Below are positions 33,481-42,261 of a DNA stretch of 43,875 bases, piece after piece. A model generated the notes under the pieces. It did no database searches and was not told where the DNA came from. It was given only the letters and a program-made list of their open reading frames with translations. Source of the DNA: Mycobacteriales bacterium (lineage in GTDB: Bacteria; Actinomycetota; Actinomycetes; Mycobacteriales; SCTD01); assembly GCA_040902655.1 (NCBI GenBank), contig JBBDWV010000009.1, positions 1 through 43,875 of the forward strand. Reading direction: 5' to 3'. How positions within the stretch are numbered: the stretch's first letter is position 1; the number at the start of each line of letters is the position of its first letter. Made by a program: the position numbers and the translations under genes.

Positions 33481-33682
33481 CGCGAAGTGCCGCGGTGACG
33501 GGATAGGTGACCTGCCGCGAGCCCGAGCTCACGTAACAGGTCGAAGGAGGCGGTAGCCACCATGCCGACACGGTGCCTCCGCGACCGCTGTCACCAACCG
33601 TCGATGGAGTGGCAACACGCGGACGCTTGTCACCCTCGGCTGGTGGCGGGCTCAGCGGGTGTCTGCACCGGGGCGGGTGCGG

Positions 33683-34777
33683 TCACCGCGGCTCAGGGCG
33701 CGGCTCCGGGGAGCAGGTGCAGATGTAACAGCGCGTGGGACTGCAGTGCACTTCACCGGCCCGACCACCTGACGAGTTGACCGAGAGCCAATCTCGGTAC
33801 TTTTTCTGCTGCATCGGCTCGCGCCAAGTCTGCGCGCAGGAGTCAGTGACCTTCCAATCGAGAATGAGGTGCTCAACCCGACGTCGGCCACTCTGAAGGA
33901 CTACGTCTGCACGGCCAGCCTCACCCAGGTGCTTCTCAACCAGCAGAACGGAGAAGCCACCCCGCAGTTGGGCGAGGCGGGGCAGCCCATTGCCCAGGGC
34001 CTGGCCGACGCTGGCCCAAATCAGCGCAGCCTCCTCGAGTTGCGTTCGTCGGGCGGCCTCTGCCAAGGCGGTGATCTGGTGGCGGTAGGCGACATTGTAA
34101 GCACTGCTTTCGTTGCCCGGCTCGTAGATGGCAGTCATGCTGTGACCCTGGGGGTCGACCCCCCGGCTGTCGATCAGTGCGAGATACATCGCGGACTCGG
34201 TCCAATCGGCATTCTTTGATAGCTGCAGAACCGTCGCGATGAGCAGCATGTGGTCGAGCAACTCGACTTCTGTGGGGTCCGCTGCAAGCTTGTTTGCAAT
34301 TCGAAGCGGCACATGGATCACGGCGTCGAAGAGAGTGCCGGCCAGCAGCGCTTCGGTGACCTTCACGTGGTCACGCAGCACACGCCCCTTGCCGGCTTCA
34401 GAATCGGCATTACGCAGAGCTTGGATGGTGCTGGACGCCGTGGTCACCGCGCCGCGAAGGGCGGCACCATCCCGGTTGGGGTAGAGGTCGGCCAGTCGGG
34501 CAGCAAATGCATGTCGCACGCGATCCCAGCCCGCGTCGAAAGTGGAATCAGTTAGGTAGGGATGCCAAGCGGGCAGCGCTGCAAAATACCGGGCGAGCAG
34601 TTCCTCCGCGGACATGATGCCCGCCAGCGCATGCCGTAATGCCATCGCTGCGTGCGATCGACGTACTGGATCCGCGCTTATCAGGTCGCCAGGTGCGGTG
34701 GCGAGACACTTGTTGAGCCGGCCTAGCGCCCTGCTTGATGGCTCCCGCGCGGCGACGGAACGGACATGCGTCGTCAT
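33683..34777 (-). CDS. Hypothetical protein with a candidate PD-(D/E)XK site
   Basis: 364 aa, mainly helical, with no overall family recognised. Residues 281-309 contain E281, D291 (RADVVL) and D307-x-K309 (LILDWKV), in the order and hydrophobic context of a PD-(D/E)XK nuclease core, followed by QQKKYRDW. The last ~25 residues are Cys-rich and unusual. The gene is visibly less GC-rich than its neighbours, suggesting recent transfer. I chose ATG 34777; a GTG-rich upstream extension is possible. A defence role is conceivable but only inferred. Confidence 0.6.
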   Translation of the reverse strand: MTTHVRSVAAREPSSRALGRLNKCLATAPGDLISADPVRRSHAAMALRHALAGIMSAEELLARYFAALPAWHPYLTDSTFDAGWDRVRHAFAARLADLYPNRDGAALRGAVTTASSTIQALRNADSEAGKGRVLRDHVKVTEALLAGTLFDAVIHVPLRIANKLAADPTEVELLDHMLLIATVLQLSKNADWTESAMYLALIDSRGVDPQGHSMTAIYEPGNESSAYNVAYRHQITALAEAARRTQLEEAALIWASVGQALGNGLPRLAQLRGGFSVLLVEKHLGEAGRADVVLQSGRRRVEHLILDWKVTDSCAQTWREPMQQKKYRDWLSVNSSGGRAGEVHCSPTRCYICTCSPEPRPEPR

Positions 34778-35184
34778 GCTCGGAGCATCGCAGGTGGCTA
34801 CGACAACCCGCGGGCGTTGCAAGGCGTCGCCCGCACTTCGCGTCGTCCGCCCCCCGGGCTACGTGGGGGCAAGTCCGCGTCGCAGGTTCCTCAGACGGCG
34901 ACACAGACGCAGCCTTCGCTGCGGTCAGGTTCCGTAGACCGAACAGGCACGCCTGCACCTCACCTGGATGAACGACGGCTGCCTTCCTGCCTGCCGAGGT
35001 GAATGCACCCGCCAGGGTGCCGCAGGGGAAAGGCCTCCGCCGCGAGCGGCCACTGACGACGTTCGGCTCGCTGCGCGGATTGACAGGTCGTCGACGATTT
35101 ACGCCGGCTCGTTCAGTCGCAACCGCGCCTGGACGCCCGCATACGTCGTTGACGCGGAGGTATGACCGGGTCATACTCGCGTAC
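34778..35184. other. Intergenic region before mazEF
   Basis: About 400 bp between divergent genes. No gene is supported. The only clear structure is the mazEF operator palindrome at its right end. Confidence 0.5.
35160..35176. promoter_or_regulatory. MazEF operator palindrome
   Basis: GTATGACC-G-GGTCATAC is a perfect 8-bp-arm palindrome ending 8 bp before the antitoxin ATG. Its position fits autorepression by the antitoxin or the complex. Confidence 0.7.
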
Positions 35185-35430
35185 ATGAAGGCCGCCATCT
35201 CCGTCCCGGATCCGACGTTCGAGGCGGCTAGTCGTCGTGCGCGAGAACTGGGGATGAGCAGGTCGGAGTTCTTCTCGCGTGCTGCTGCGCACTACCTGAC
35301 CGAGCTCGATGCGGCCTCCCTGACCGCGCGCATCGACGCCGCACTGGAGGTCGCCGCGGACGAGGAGACCGAGACGGCGGTCGTGCACGCGAGCCGTCGG
35401 GCACTTCTTGCCGCCGACGAGGAGTGGTGA
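35185..35430 (+). CDS. mazE: MazE-type ribbon-helix-helix antitoxin
   Basis: An 81-aa protein starting MKAAISVPDPTFEAASRRAR with a ribbon-helix-helix DNA-binding N-terminus (residues 1-45, including LGMSRSEFFSRAAAHYL) and an acidic C-terminus (AADEETETAV, ADEEW) that would wrap the toxin. Its stop overlaps the toxin GTG. The perfect palindrome upstream is its likely operator. Confidence 0.88.
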   Translation: MKAAISVPDPTFEAASRRARELGMSRSEFFSRAAAHYLTELDAASLTARIDAALEVAADEETETAVVHASRRALLAADEEW

Positions 35431-35774
35431 TCCAGCGGGGTCGGATCTTCTGGGTCGACCTCGGCGAGAGCACCGGCAGCACACCGGCCAAGCGGCGGCC
35501 TGTCGTCGTGGTGTCAGCGGATGCGTTCAACCGCAGCAGGTTGCGCACGGTGCTTGCCGCGACCCTCACGTCCAACACGGGCGTGGCCGCGCACCCCGGC
35601 AACGTCTTCCTGCCAGCCACCGCGACCGGCCTCGCACAGGACTCGGCGGTCAACGTCACCCAGATCGTGACCCTCGACCGCGGCACGTTGGAAGGCCAAG
35701 AACCCGCGGGGGAGGTGCCGGGCTACCTCATGACCGACCTGGACGCGGGGCTGCGCCTCGTGATGGACCTGTAG
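35424..35774 (+). CDS. mazF: MazF-type endoribonuclease toxin
   Basis: 116 aa from GTG 35424 (or 115 from 35427). The PemK/MazF fold is clear: RGRIFWVDLGE at the N-terminus, KRRPVVVVSAD, the TSNTG loop region, and VTQIVTLDRGTL. It would cleave mRNA at short motifs; sequence specificity cannot be read here. It overlaps the antitoxin, as is usual for such pairs. Confidence 0.92.
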   Translation: MVIQRGRIFWVDLGESTGSTPAKRRPVVVVSADAFNRSRLRTVLAATLTSNTGVAAHPGNVFLPATATGLAQDSAVNVTQIVTLDRGTLEGQEPAGEVPGYLMTDLDAGLRLVMDL

Positions 35775-35989
35775 CCCATCGACGCCCGTGGCCCTGTCGG
35801 AGGCAGACGACGTCGACCCTCGGCACGCGGCTTTGAACAGGTCGACGTCCTCGGTCCGCCGGCTCAGCGACCCGGGGCACCGACCGCATGGCGACCGGCG
35901 AGGGCGACTCTTCAGCGGCAGCAGCGTCGAGCGCCAGCTGCGCAACGGTCGCCTGAAACGGCTCGACCGGCACGACGACGCCTGCGGAA

Positions 35990-36146
35990 CGTGCGGTCCA
36001 GCACCGACATGTACCAGTACCGGATGCCGGTCCTGCCAAGCGACACGCAGCACTCGTGGCAGCTACAGAGCGGGCCACAGCCGAAGCAGCTCATCGCCGT
36101 CCAGCCACTGCTCGAGGTCGGACACCCTGCCAGCCTCCAACAGCAC
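35990..36146 (-). pseudogene. C-terminal gene remnant with an amber codon
   Basis: The minus strand reads VLLEAGRVSDLEQWLDGDEL, LRLWPAL, stop, then LPRVLRVAWQDRHPVL in the same frame. The pattern (LWPxLYLPRxVRxAW) is familiar as the end of actinobacterial hypothetical proteins, but I cannot name the family. It has no start and an internal stop at 36062-36064. Confidence 0.45.
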
Positions 36147-36184
36147 GACCTAGTAGGCCTTTCGCGATCGGCAGCTACTGAGAT

Positions 36185-36471
36185 GTCGAAGACCGCCCGG
36201 GCCGAGGCGTCCAGGTGCAAGGGCAGCTGCCGTCGTCCGGTGAGCGGCCCGCAAAGAGCGGCGAGAGCGGGTGCCAAGATCACTTGGCGCAACGCGAAAC
36301 CGGTGCCGGGGGTCGACCCGCCCACAGTGCTCGCCCTGCTCATGTGCCCAGCGTCGTACCGAGCAGCTCGGCCTCTGGTTTCCGAGCACCCCGGGAGCGC
36401 GACCGCTGATCCGGTGCCTGCCCTGGGCGCGCCGGTTCCCCAGCGTCGTCGTCCAGGTGCCAGGCTGTCGC
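36185..36471. repeat. 287-bp duplicated segment, copy 2
   Basis: It matches 27212-27498 with two substitutions. At the 36185 end, similarity stops exactly where copy 1 joins the metallophosphoesterase fragment, so only the first part of that composite was duplicated here. Confidence 0.9.
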
Positions 36472-36900
36472 CTGTGGAGCGTCGCATCTTCGGGATCGAG
36501 AACGAGTCGCACGTACAAGACCGCAGGTCAGCCGGGGTGCGGTGGGCGCCGCGCACCAGACTCGCACCAACACACGCTCTCTCCACGTCCTAGCGATGTT
36601 GAGGAGGCTTCAGTACGTTCTTGTCGGTGCCCGTTCGAGGTCAAGACCAACGAGACCTGACTTCTGCGTCATCGCAGGGTCAGGCCCCGGTTGCCAACGA
36701 TCGTGGCAGGACTTATCAGTAGGGGCTCTGATCTCACCCCGCGGGAAGCCGTGAGGACAGGCGTGTCGGGGGCCGAATGTGCGGTCCTCTGGTTGGCGTC
36801 CCTCGGCGGCGACCGACGGCGCGACGAACGGGAGGCCGACGTCGAAGGCGCGGGTGCCGGACTAGCCCAACGACGCAGGTGATCATCGGAAAGTGGTGTC

Positions 36901-38115
36901 TTGCAGAGCGACGCGCGCAACGACCGAGATCCCGCACCGCCTGCCGACGAGTCTGTCGCCGGTTTGGGTGAGGAGGGCCGCCGGGCGTGGGCCCGCCGGG
37001 TGGACGCCTGCGTCGCGCAGGCCGCGGCACGCGAGCCGAGGTCGCCGTGGATGGTGCACCCGCCGGACGTGCGACTCGGCGAGACCACGATGGTCGACTG
37101 GACGGGGCTGCCGCTGCGCGTCGCATCGTGTCTGCCGCGGAAGGACGGGCTGGCGCTGCTCGACTGGCAAGGAATGTCGGGCTGCGAGGGGCGCCAGCGG
37201 CTTCAGGAGGAGTACGTGGAGTGGCGGGTCGTACGGGACCCGGACGGGGGCGTACGGCGCGTGGAGTTCACCACGGAGCTGGCCGACTTCTGGCGGGTGC
37301 TCGCCGCGCATGCGCCTGCGGAGGCGCTGCGGGTGGCGGCCACGTTTGCTGGCGAGCCGAGCTTGCCGGCGGCGGCGCTGTTCGGGTCGACGGACCCGTT
37401 CGCCGCGGGTGTGTCGCCGGAGGACCGAGAAGCCGCGTTCGCGGCGGCGATGCTCGACGAGCCAGGGCCCTACAACTCGGGCGATCGCTCGCTGTGCTGC
37501 ATGGTGCACCCGTCGAACACGCTCCAGGCACTTGTGACGTTGCTGTCGGCCGCAGCGTTCTCGTTCGTGACCGGAGAGCCTGCCGGCTGCGCACCCGCCT
37601 GGCAGACGATTCCGCTGCTTTCCGGTGCGGCGCAGGATGGGCGCGGCAGCGACCCGGTCCTCGTCGAGCGGCTCGGTCGTCTAGCGTTCGAAGGCCGACT
37701 CATCGGGATTGACGACCCGGTCGGGATGTTCATCGTTGGCGTCGAGCACAGTCGGCTGCACCGGCCGGACGGTCGGCCGGTTCCACCCGAATGGTTTTCG
37801 TTCGGCCGTGGCATGGCTGCGGGCGGCGCTGCCGACGGCCGGGCGCGGTACCGCCGGCTGGTGCTGGAAGTCCCGCCGGGGGAGGGACTGCGGGTGAGCG
37901 ACCTGGTGGACACAGCAACAGAGCAGCCGATCGCGTTCGGCTGCCAGGTGGCCGACCTGGTGCAGCTGGCAGTCGTCCTGAAGGTCAGCGCGCCGGGCGC
38001 TCTGAAAGAGCATCCGCGGCAGTGCGAGCCGATCCCGCGCCCTGCAGACGGTCTCTCGTGCGCGGGTGTCCTCGACGCGTGGGCAGACTTCCGTGCTGCA
38101 GGGGCGGCGCGGTGA
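36901..38115 (+). CDS. Uncharacterised DyP-associated family protein, divergent long form
   Basis: A 404-aa protein beginning at TTG 36901 with GGAAAG 7 nt upstream. It shares with the protein at 40968-41975 a signature block at about residues 102-125 (QEEYVEWRVVRDPDGGVRRV, EFTTELADFW), an NTLQALVTL region, and a C-terminal DDPVGMFIV, then FGCQVADLVQLAVVLKV. It is longer and Cys-richer than its partner (LCCMVHPSNT, CEGRQRL). No function is known to me. Its stop overlaps the peroxidase GTG. Confidence 0.75.
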   Translation: MQSDARNDRDPAPPADESVAGLGEEGRRAWARRVDACVAQAAAREPRSPWMVHPPDVRLGETTMVDWTGLPLRVASCLPRKDGLALLDWQGMSGCEGRQRLQEEYVEWRVVRDPDGGVRRVEFTTELADFWRVLAAHAPAEALRVAATFAGEPSLPAAALFGSTDPFAAGVSPEDREAAFAAAMLDEPGPYNSGDRSLCCMVHPSNTLQALVTLLSAAAFSFVTGEPAGCAPAWQTIPLLSGAAQDGRGSDPVLVERLGRLAFEGRLIGIDDPVGMFIVGVEHSRLHRPDGRPVPPEWFSFGRGMAAGGAADGRARYRRLVLEVPPGEGLRVSDLVDTATEQPIAFGCQVADLVQLAVVLKVSAPGALKEHPRQCEPIPRPADGLSCAGVLDAWADFRAAGAAR

Positions 38116-39320
38116 GCGCCGACGGCCATCTGCTGCAGGAGGGCATCTTCTGGCGGCACGGGGAGCGCCCGCCGCTCAGCCTTCGGCTCGTGCTGCTCGA
38201 CTTCACCGCGGGCGCGACTGCCGAGCAGGCCGGCGAGGCCCTCGCCCTGATCGTCGAATGCGTCCAGCGGTTGCGGCGAGGGGAGGTGCGCGACCTCGCT
38301 GGGCAGGCCGAGCGGACTCGGGCCGAGAGCACGGCGCAGTTCGCCGGCCTGCGACTGCTGCTTGGGTTCGGGCGGCGGCTGTTCGACGACCAGCGTCACG
38401 ACCCGCCGGTCGTTGCGCTCCCGCGGCCGGACTTCCTGGCCTACCTCCCTCGAACCGGCGAGCCGTTTCCGGCGCTGCCCTGGGACGGTGGGCGCCGGAC
38501 GGGAGAGGCCGACGTCCTCATGCAGCTGACCGCAGAAAGCGAGGCGGCAGTCAACGCTGCTGCGGTGGAGATCTGGAAGGTCATCGCCGACCACGCGCTA
38601 CCGGTCGCGGTCGCCGAGAGCTACCCGGGCTTCGGACGGCCCGATGGGCGCGGTTGGCTGGGCTTCCACGATGGCGTCAGCAACCTGCGAACTGAGGACA
38701 GGGCGGCAGCCATGGTGGCCGGGCAGCACCCGGCCTGGATGGCCGGCGGGACGTACTTGGCGTTCCTGCGGCTGCGAGTCGACCTGGCGGCGTGGCGAGC
38801 CTTGTCGCGCGCGCAGCAAGAGCTGTTGGTCGGGCGCGACAAGCTCAGTGGCGCGCCCCTGATCGGCACCGAGCGTGGGCCGTCGGGCGAGCTCCGGCCG
38901 GTCGCCGCCTCTCCGCCGGCGCTGGGCGCGAACCTTCCGTCCGACTACAGAGACCCGCCGCAGGTCACCGATCCGGTGATCGAGGCGTCGCACGTGCACC
39001 GCGCGAACCAGAACCGGGCGTCGGGCTCGGCTGCCGGGGGTCTGCGGATGTTCCGGCAGGGCTATGAGTTCCTCGACGGTCTGGGGCCGGAAGGACCGTC
39101 GCTCGGGCTGACCTTCGTCAGCTTCCAGCGCGACCTGTCCACGGTCCAGCACTTGCTGCACCTGCCGGGATGGCTCGGCGACGTCAACTTCGGCGGACGG
39201 GCCGGGCGCGGGCCGGACGAGCCGCCAGCCATTGCGTTCGTGTCGCTCGTTGCCGGCGGCCTGTACGCGATGCCCCCGCGGGCAGCGCCGTTCCCCGGCG
39301 CGGACGTCTTCTCGCGCTGA
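38112..39320 (+). CDS. DyP-type heme peroxidase
   Basis: A 402-aa heme peroxidase. The DyP signature is GFHDGVSN (residue 184 onward) with the catalytic distal Asp, followed by GGTYLAFLRLRVDL. The proximal heme-ligand His is probably H294 in SHVHRAN, and FRQGYEF and GLTFVSFQRDL complete the family pattern. No signal peptide or Tat motif is visible, so it is probably cytoplasmic unless exported with partners. GTG overlaps the upstream stop. It should oxidise a substrate with H2O2; the two flanking families are candidate partners or substrate-handling proteins. Confidence 0.88.
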   Translation: MSADGHLLQEGIFWRHGERPPLSLRLVLLDFTAGATAEQAGEALALIVECVQRLRRGEVRDLAGQAERTRAESTAQFAGLRLLLGFGRRLFDDQRHDPPVVALPRPDFLAYLPRTGEPFPALPWDGGRRTGEADVLMQLTAESEAAVNAAAVEIWKVIADHALPVAVAESYPGFGRPDGRGWLGFHDGVSNLRTEDRAAAMVAGQHPAWMAGGTYLAFLRLRVDLAAWRALSRAQQELLVGRDKLSGAPLIGTERGPSGELRPVAASPPALGANLPSDYRDPPQVTDPVIEASHVHRANQNRASGSAAGGLRMFRQGYEFLDGLGPEGPSLGLTFVSFQRDLSTVQHLLHLPGWLGDVNFGGRAGRGPDEPPAIAFVSLVAGGLYAMPPRAAPFPGADVFSR

Positions 39321-39391
39321 CGTCGCGCCTGGTCAGCTACCGCGCGATCCGCGCGTACGGTGGGCGCTTCGCCGCGAGGAAGGAAGAGCAC

Positions 39392-40964
39392 TTGACCCCG
39401 ACGATGGTCATCGATGAGTCGTGCGGCGCCTTCCGCAACCTGCCAGAGGAGGCGCTCGCGCCCGACGCGATCCAGCGCATGGTGATCGGCGAGGACGCAG
39501 CGCTGCGCACACTGACGGCCGAGCAAGCCGCGGCCGAGCTCGGCGACGTGTTCGCGAGGACGCTGCTGCTGCGCGGCCGTTTCCCGAGGACCGCCGGCGA
39601 AGTGCTCGCCTTCTTCGCCGAAGCAGGGGACGCCGACGGTTCGGTGGGCGAGCCGAGCTTCTTCCTGGTTGGCGACGGCAGCCAGATCGCGATGACGCCC
39701 GACACAGCGGGCGTCGCGCGGAACCTGCGCTTCCTCGTTGCGCTCGGCGGTGGCCCAGAAGGCCCGGACGTGCTCCTGAGCACGCTCTCCCGACCAAGGA
39801 GAAGTCGAGGTCATGGCCTGGGACCGGGAACGGGGCGGCTTCAACTACTACCGCACCGTCGGCGCCAGCTCCGGGTGGGTGTTCGCGGGAAACTCCCGGC
39901 ACGCGCTGAGCGACCCCACCCAGGGAAAGGGACCCTTCGAGAGTCACACGTCGGGCAACTTCCTCATGAAGGAGCTGCGCTCGCCGTGGATCCATTGGGA
40001 CTCCCCGGCAGCGCAGATCTTCCCCTCGGTGTTAGGTGGCCCGCCGCACGAGTGGTTCGGCCGTAAAGAGCTCAGCGGCGCACTGGCGTGCGAGACGGCT
40101 GTGGCCCGGCCCAGCATCGTGCGGTGGACGAAGGCACGCTTCGACGGCTTGGTGGCTGCCGGCGGCAAGATCACCGACCCGGCGCGGATCATGCGACAGC
40201 TGCTCGAGACGCCGACGGTCAACTTGATCTCCAGCCACACTGAAGCCAGGAACGCCGCATCAGGGACCGTTGACCTGCCCCAGACGTTCTTCATCGACTC
40301 CGAGGAGCTGTCCGAGGTCCTCGGGTTGCAGGCGCCGCCACCCTTCGCGGTCTCCGGGCCCATCTACGAGCAAAGCCTGACGAACTTCGGTGTGCACCTG
40401 AGCGACGGTAAGGGATTCGAGCAGGCCGGCGACACGCACTTCGCCTTCTGCGTGCCCGAGCGGGCGCTGGAGGACACCCAGGTGCTGCGCGAGGCCCGGC
40501 GCATCGGGCTCCTGAGCGATCGGCTCGCGGCGAGCCTGCTCATGACCGACTTCGCCAACCCGATCTTCTCGGTGCGTCGCGCGTCGTTGATGGCGCATGT
40601 TCCCGCAGCGGCAACAGTGGCGGCCGGCGCCGCCTCGTTCTCCGTCGACATGGCCGCGGCGATCCTGGCCGCGGCCGAGACCTCGCCGGCCGACAGCGCC
40701 GAACGGGAGTTCGCCGAGCTGTGGGCAGTCGGCGAAGACTTCAAGCCCTCCTTCGACGCGCTGCTGAGTGCCTACTACGACCAGATCACCGAGCGGCTGC
40801 AGACCCAGGCGGGCTACGACGATTACTTCCGCCTGGCCGAGTCCCGGCGTGAACACGTTGAGGAAACGATGCCGATCGCCGAGAGCCCGCTGCTGTTCGC
40901 AAAGGCGCGAGAGCGCGTCGGGGCTCTGCGGATGCTTACCGACGGTTCTGTGGCAGCGGGCTGA
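39392..40964 (+). pseudogene. Large GFNYY-type protein of unknown function, split by a 1-bp frameshift
   Basis: The first part reads from TTG 39392 (AGGAAGGA upstream) through FPRTAGEVLAFF, FFLVGDGSQIAMTPDTAG and GPDVLLSTLS. The next part, in another frame, reads DQGEVEVMAWDRERGGFNYY and on to TGA at 40964, including HTSGNFLMKEL, SPWIHWDSPAAQI, TVNLISSHTEARN and AGDTHFAFCVPE. Removing one C near 39790 joins them into a ~523-aa protein. An internal ATG at 39813 with AAGGAG could allow a 383-aa product alone. I recognise the pattern from unnamed bacterial proteins only. Confidence 0.72.
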
Positions 40965-40967
40965 ACC

Positions 40968-41975
40968 GTGGCGACGCTCAGACAATTCGCTGCCCCGGCC
41001 CGGCTCGCCGAGCCCAACGAGGCGGATGGTGCGGCCTGGAGCGACGTCGTCAGTGACATGCTCGCCCAGTTCGCGGCGGAGTTCCCGCAGTTCTACGATC
41101 CGACAGCAGCCGACACGCCCGCCGACGCGATTGTTGCGCGCATCGGCTGGCCTGCCTTCCCAGCACCGCTGCTGCGCGGGGCGACCACCGAGACCGGGCG
41201 CTGGGAGACCGCGGACGACCGCGACCAGCAGGTCGAGTACTGCGAGTGGAGCGTCGAGCGCGATAGCGACGGCACGATCAACCGGGTGACGTTCAGCACC
41301 GAGGTTCCCGAGTTCTGGGAGCACGTCGCGAACCGGGACCCAGAACGACTCCTCGCGATGTACCGCGAGCTGGTCGACGGACGGGTGGAGGAGAAGGACC
41401 TGTTCGACTCCGGCAAGTACGTGCCGCGCAACAAGTGGAACACCACAGCCGAGGGCCGCCTCGCGCATCTCGTACAGAAGAACAACACGCTGGGCGCCGC
41501 GGCACGGCTGGCGGCCGAGGCAACGGTGCAGCGCGTCGACAGCGGCGGCCGCCGCGTCAGCGACCAACAGATCCTCGTACGCTGCGCGGGACTCGGCGAT
41601 GAGTTCCGCAACAGCGACCCGCGGATCGCCGCGGCCGTCAACGACGCTGCCGCCACCGGCGCTGAGATCACGCTGCAGGACCCCATCGGGCTGTACCTGC
41701 ACGAGATCAGGACGACAGGCATGGTGACTCCTGAGCGAGACACTGACCGGGCCGACCCGGCGGCGTTCTGGACGATCGAGCGCGGCGACATCGACCACGC
41801 GGTGCGCGCGAGCTTCGCCGTCCCGCCCGAGCTTGGCTTCGCGGTCGGCGACATCAAGCTCGACGGCCGCCCGATCCAGTTCGGTGCGCAGCTGGCCGAC
41901 CGAGTGACTGTCCGTCTCACCGCACTGGTGAAGCCAGCGGCGCACGAGCCACGGGTCGAGGGCTGCGTCACGTAG
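40968..41975 (+). CDS. Uncharacterised DyP-associated family protein, short form
   Basis: A 335-aa protein with the signature QVEYCEWSVERDSDGTINRV and TFSTEVPEFWEHVA at about residues 88-120, KYVPRNKWNTT, LVQKNNTLGAAARLAAEAT, RNSDPRIAAAVNDAA and ITLQDPIGLYLHEI. It is a paralogue of the first gene of this operon. GTG starts 3 bp after the preceding stop. The family is widespread but, to my knowledge, without a known function; it shows no obvious metal or cofactor motif. Confidence 0.78.
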   Translation: MATLRQFAAPARLAEPNEADGAAWSDVVSDMLAQFAAEFPQFYDPTAADTPADAIVARIGWPAFPAPLLRGATTETGRWETADDRDQQVEYCEWSVERDSDGTINRVTFSTEVPEFWEHVANRDPERLLAMYRELVDGRVEEKDLFDSGKYVPRNKWNTTAEGRLAHLVQKNNTLGAAARLAAEATVQRVDSGGRRVSDQQILVRCAGLGDEFRNSDPRIAAAVNDAAATGAEITLQDPIGLYLHEIRTTGMVTPERDTDRADPAAFWTIERGDIDHAVRASFAVPPELGFAVGDIKLDGRPIQFGAQLADRVTVRLTALVKPAAHEPRVEGCVT

Positions 41976-42261
41976 GACGCACACCGGCTGGGCGTACGCC
42001 GTCGGGCGCTGCCACGGATTCAAAGCGTCTTTGTGCTGCCGGCACCGGCGAGCTGCATTCGGGCGCTGACTCAATGCGCGCGCCGAGGGTCGTTGGGCTG
42101 TTCCCGATCCTGGGCTGGCAGGGACCGCCATTTCGGTTGGAGCCCAGCGTGCCCGGCACCGACCACGACTCTATAACTGGCGGCAAGACCGGCCCCACCA
42201 CACTGGGCCAGCAGTCGCGTCAGCGCCGTCCTCTGACTCACCTCAGCAGAGGGATTGTCGA

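Larger units (their letters stand above)
35775..36900. other. Non-coding or decayed stretch between mazF and the peroxidase operon
   Basis: No intact gene. It contains a gene remnant (35990-36146, minus) and the second copy of the 287-bp duplication (36185-36471). The remaining 430 bp before the peroxidase operon show nothing I can support other than the GGAAAG before the TTG start at 36901. Confidence 0.55.

Noticed and set aside
33562-33780. 72-codon plus-strand frame preceded by GAAGGAGG
   Set aside because: Spacing to the ATG is long, it overlaps the convergent gene, and the product (many His/Cys/Arg without pattern) looks non-coding.
38112-39320. Encapsulin cargo or Tat-exported peroxidase
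   Set aside because: No twin-arginine signal, no encapsulin gene nearby, and the C-terminus lacks a recognisable loading peptide.
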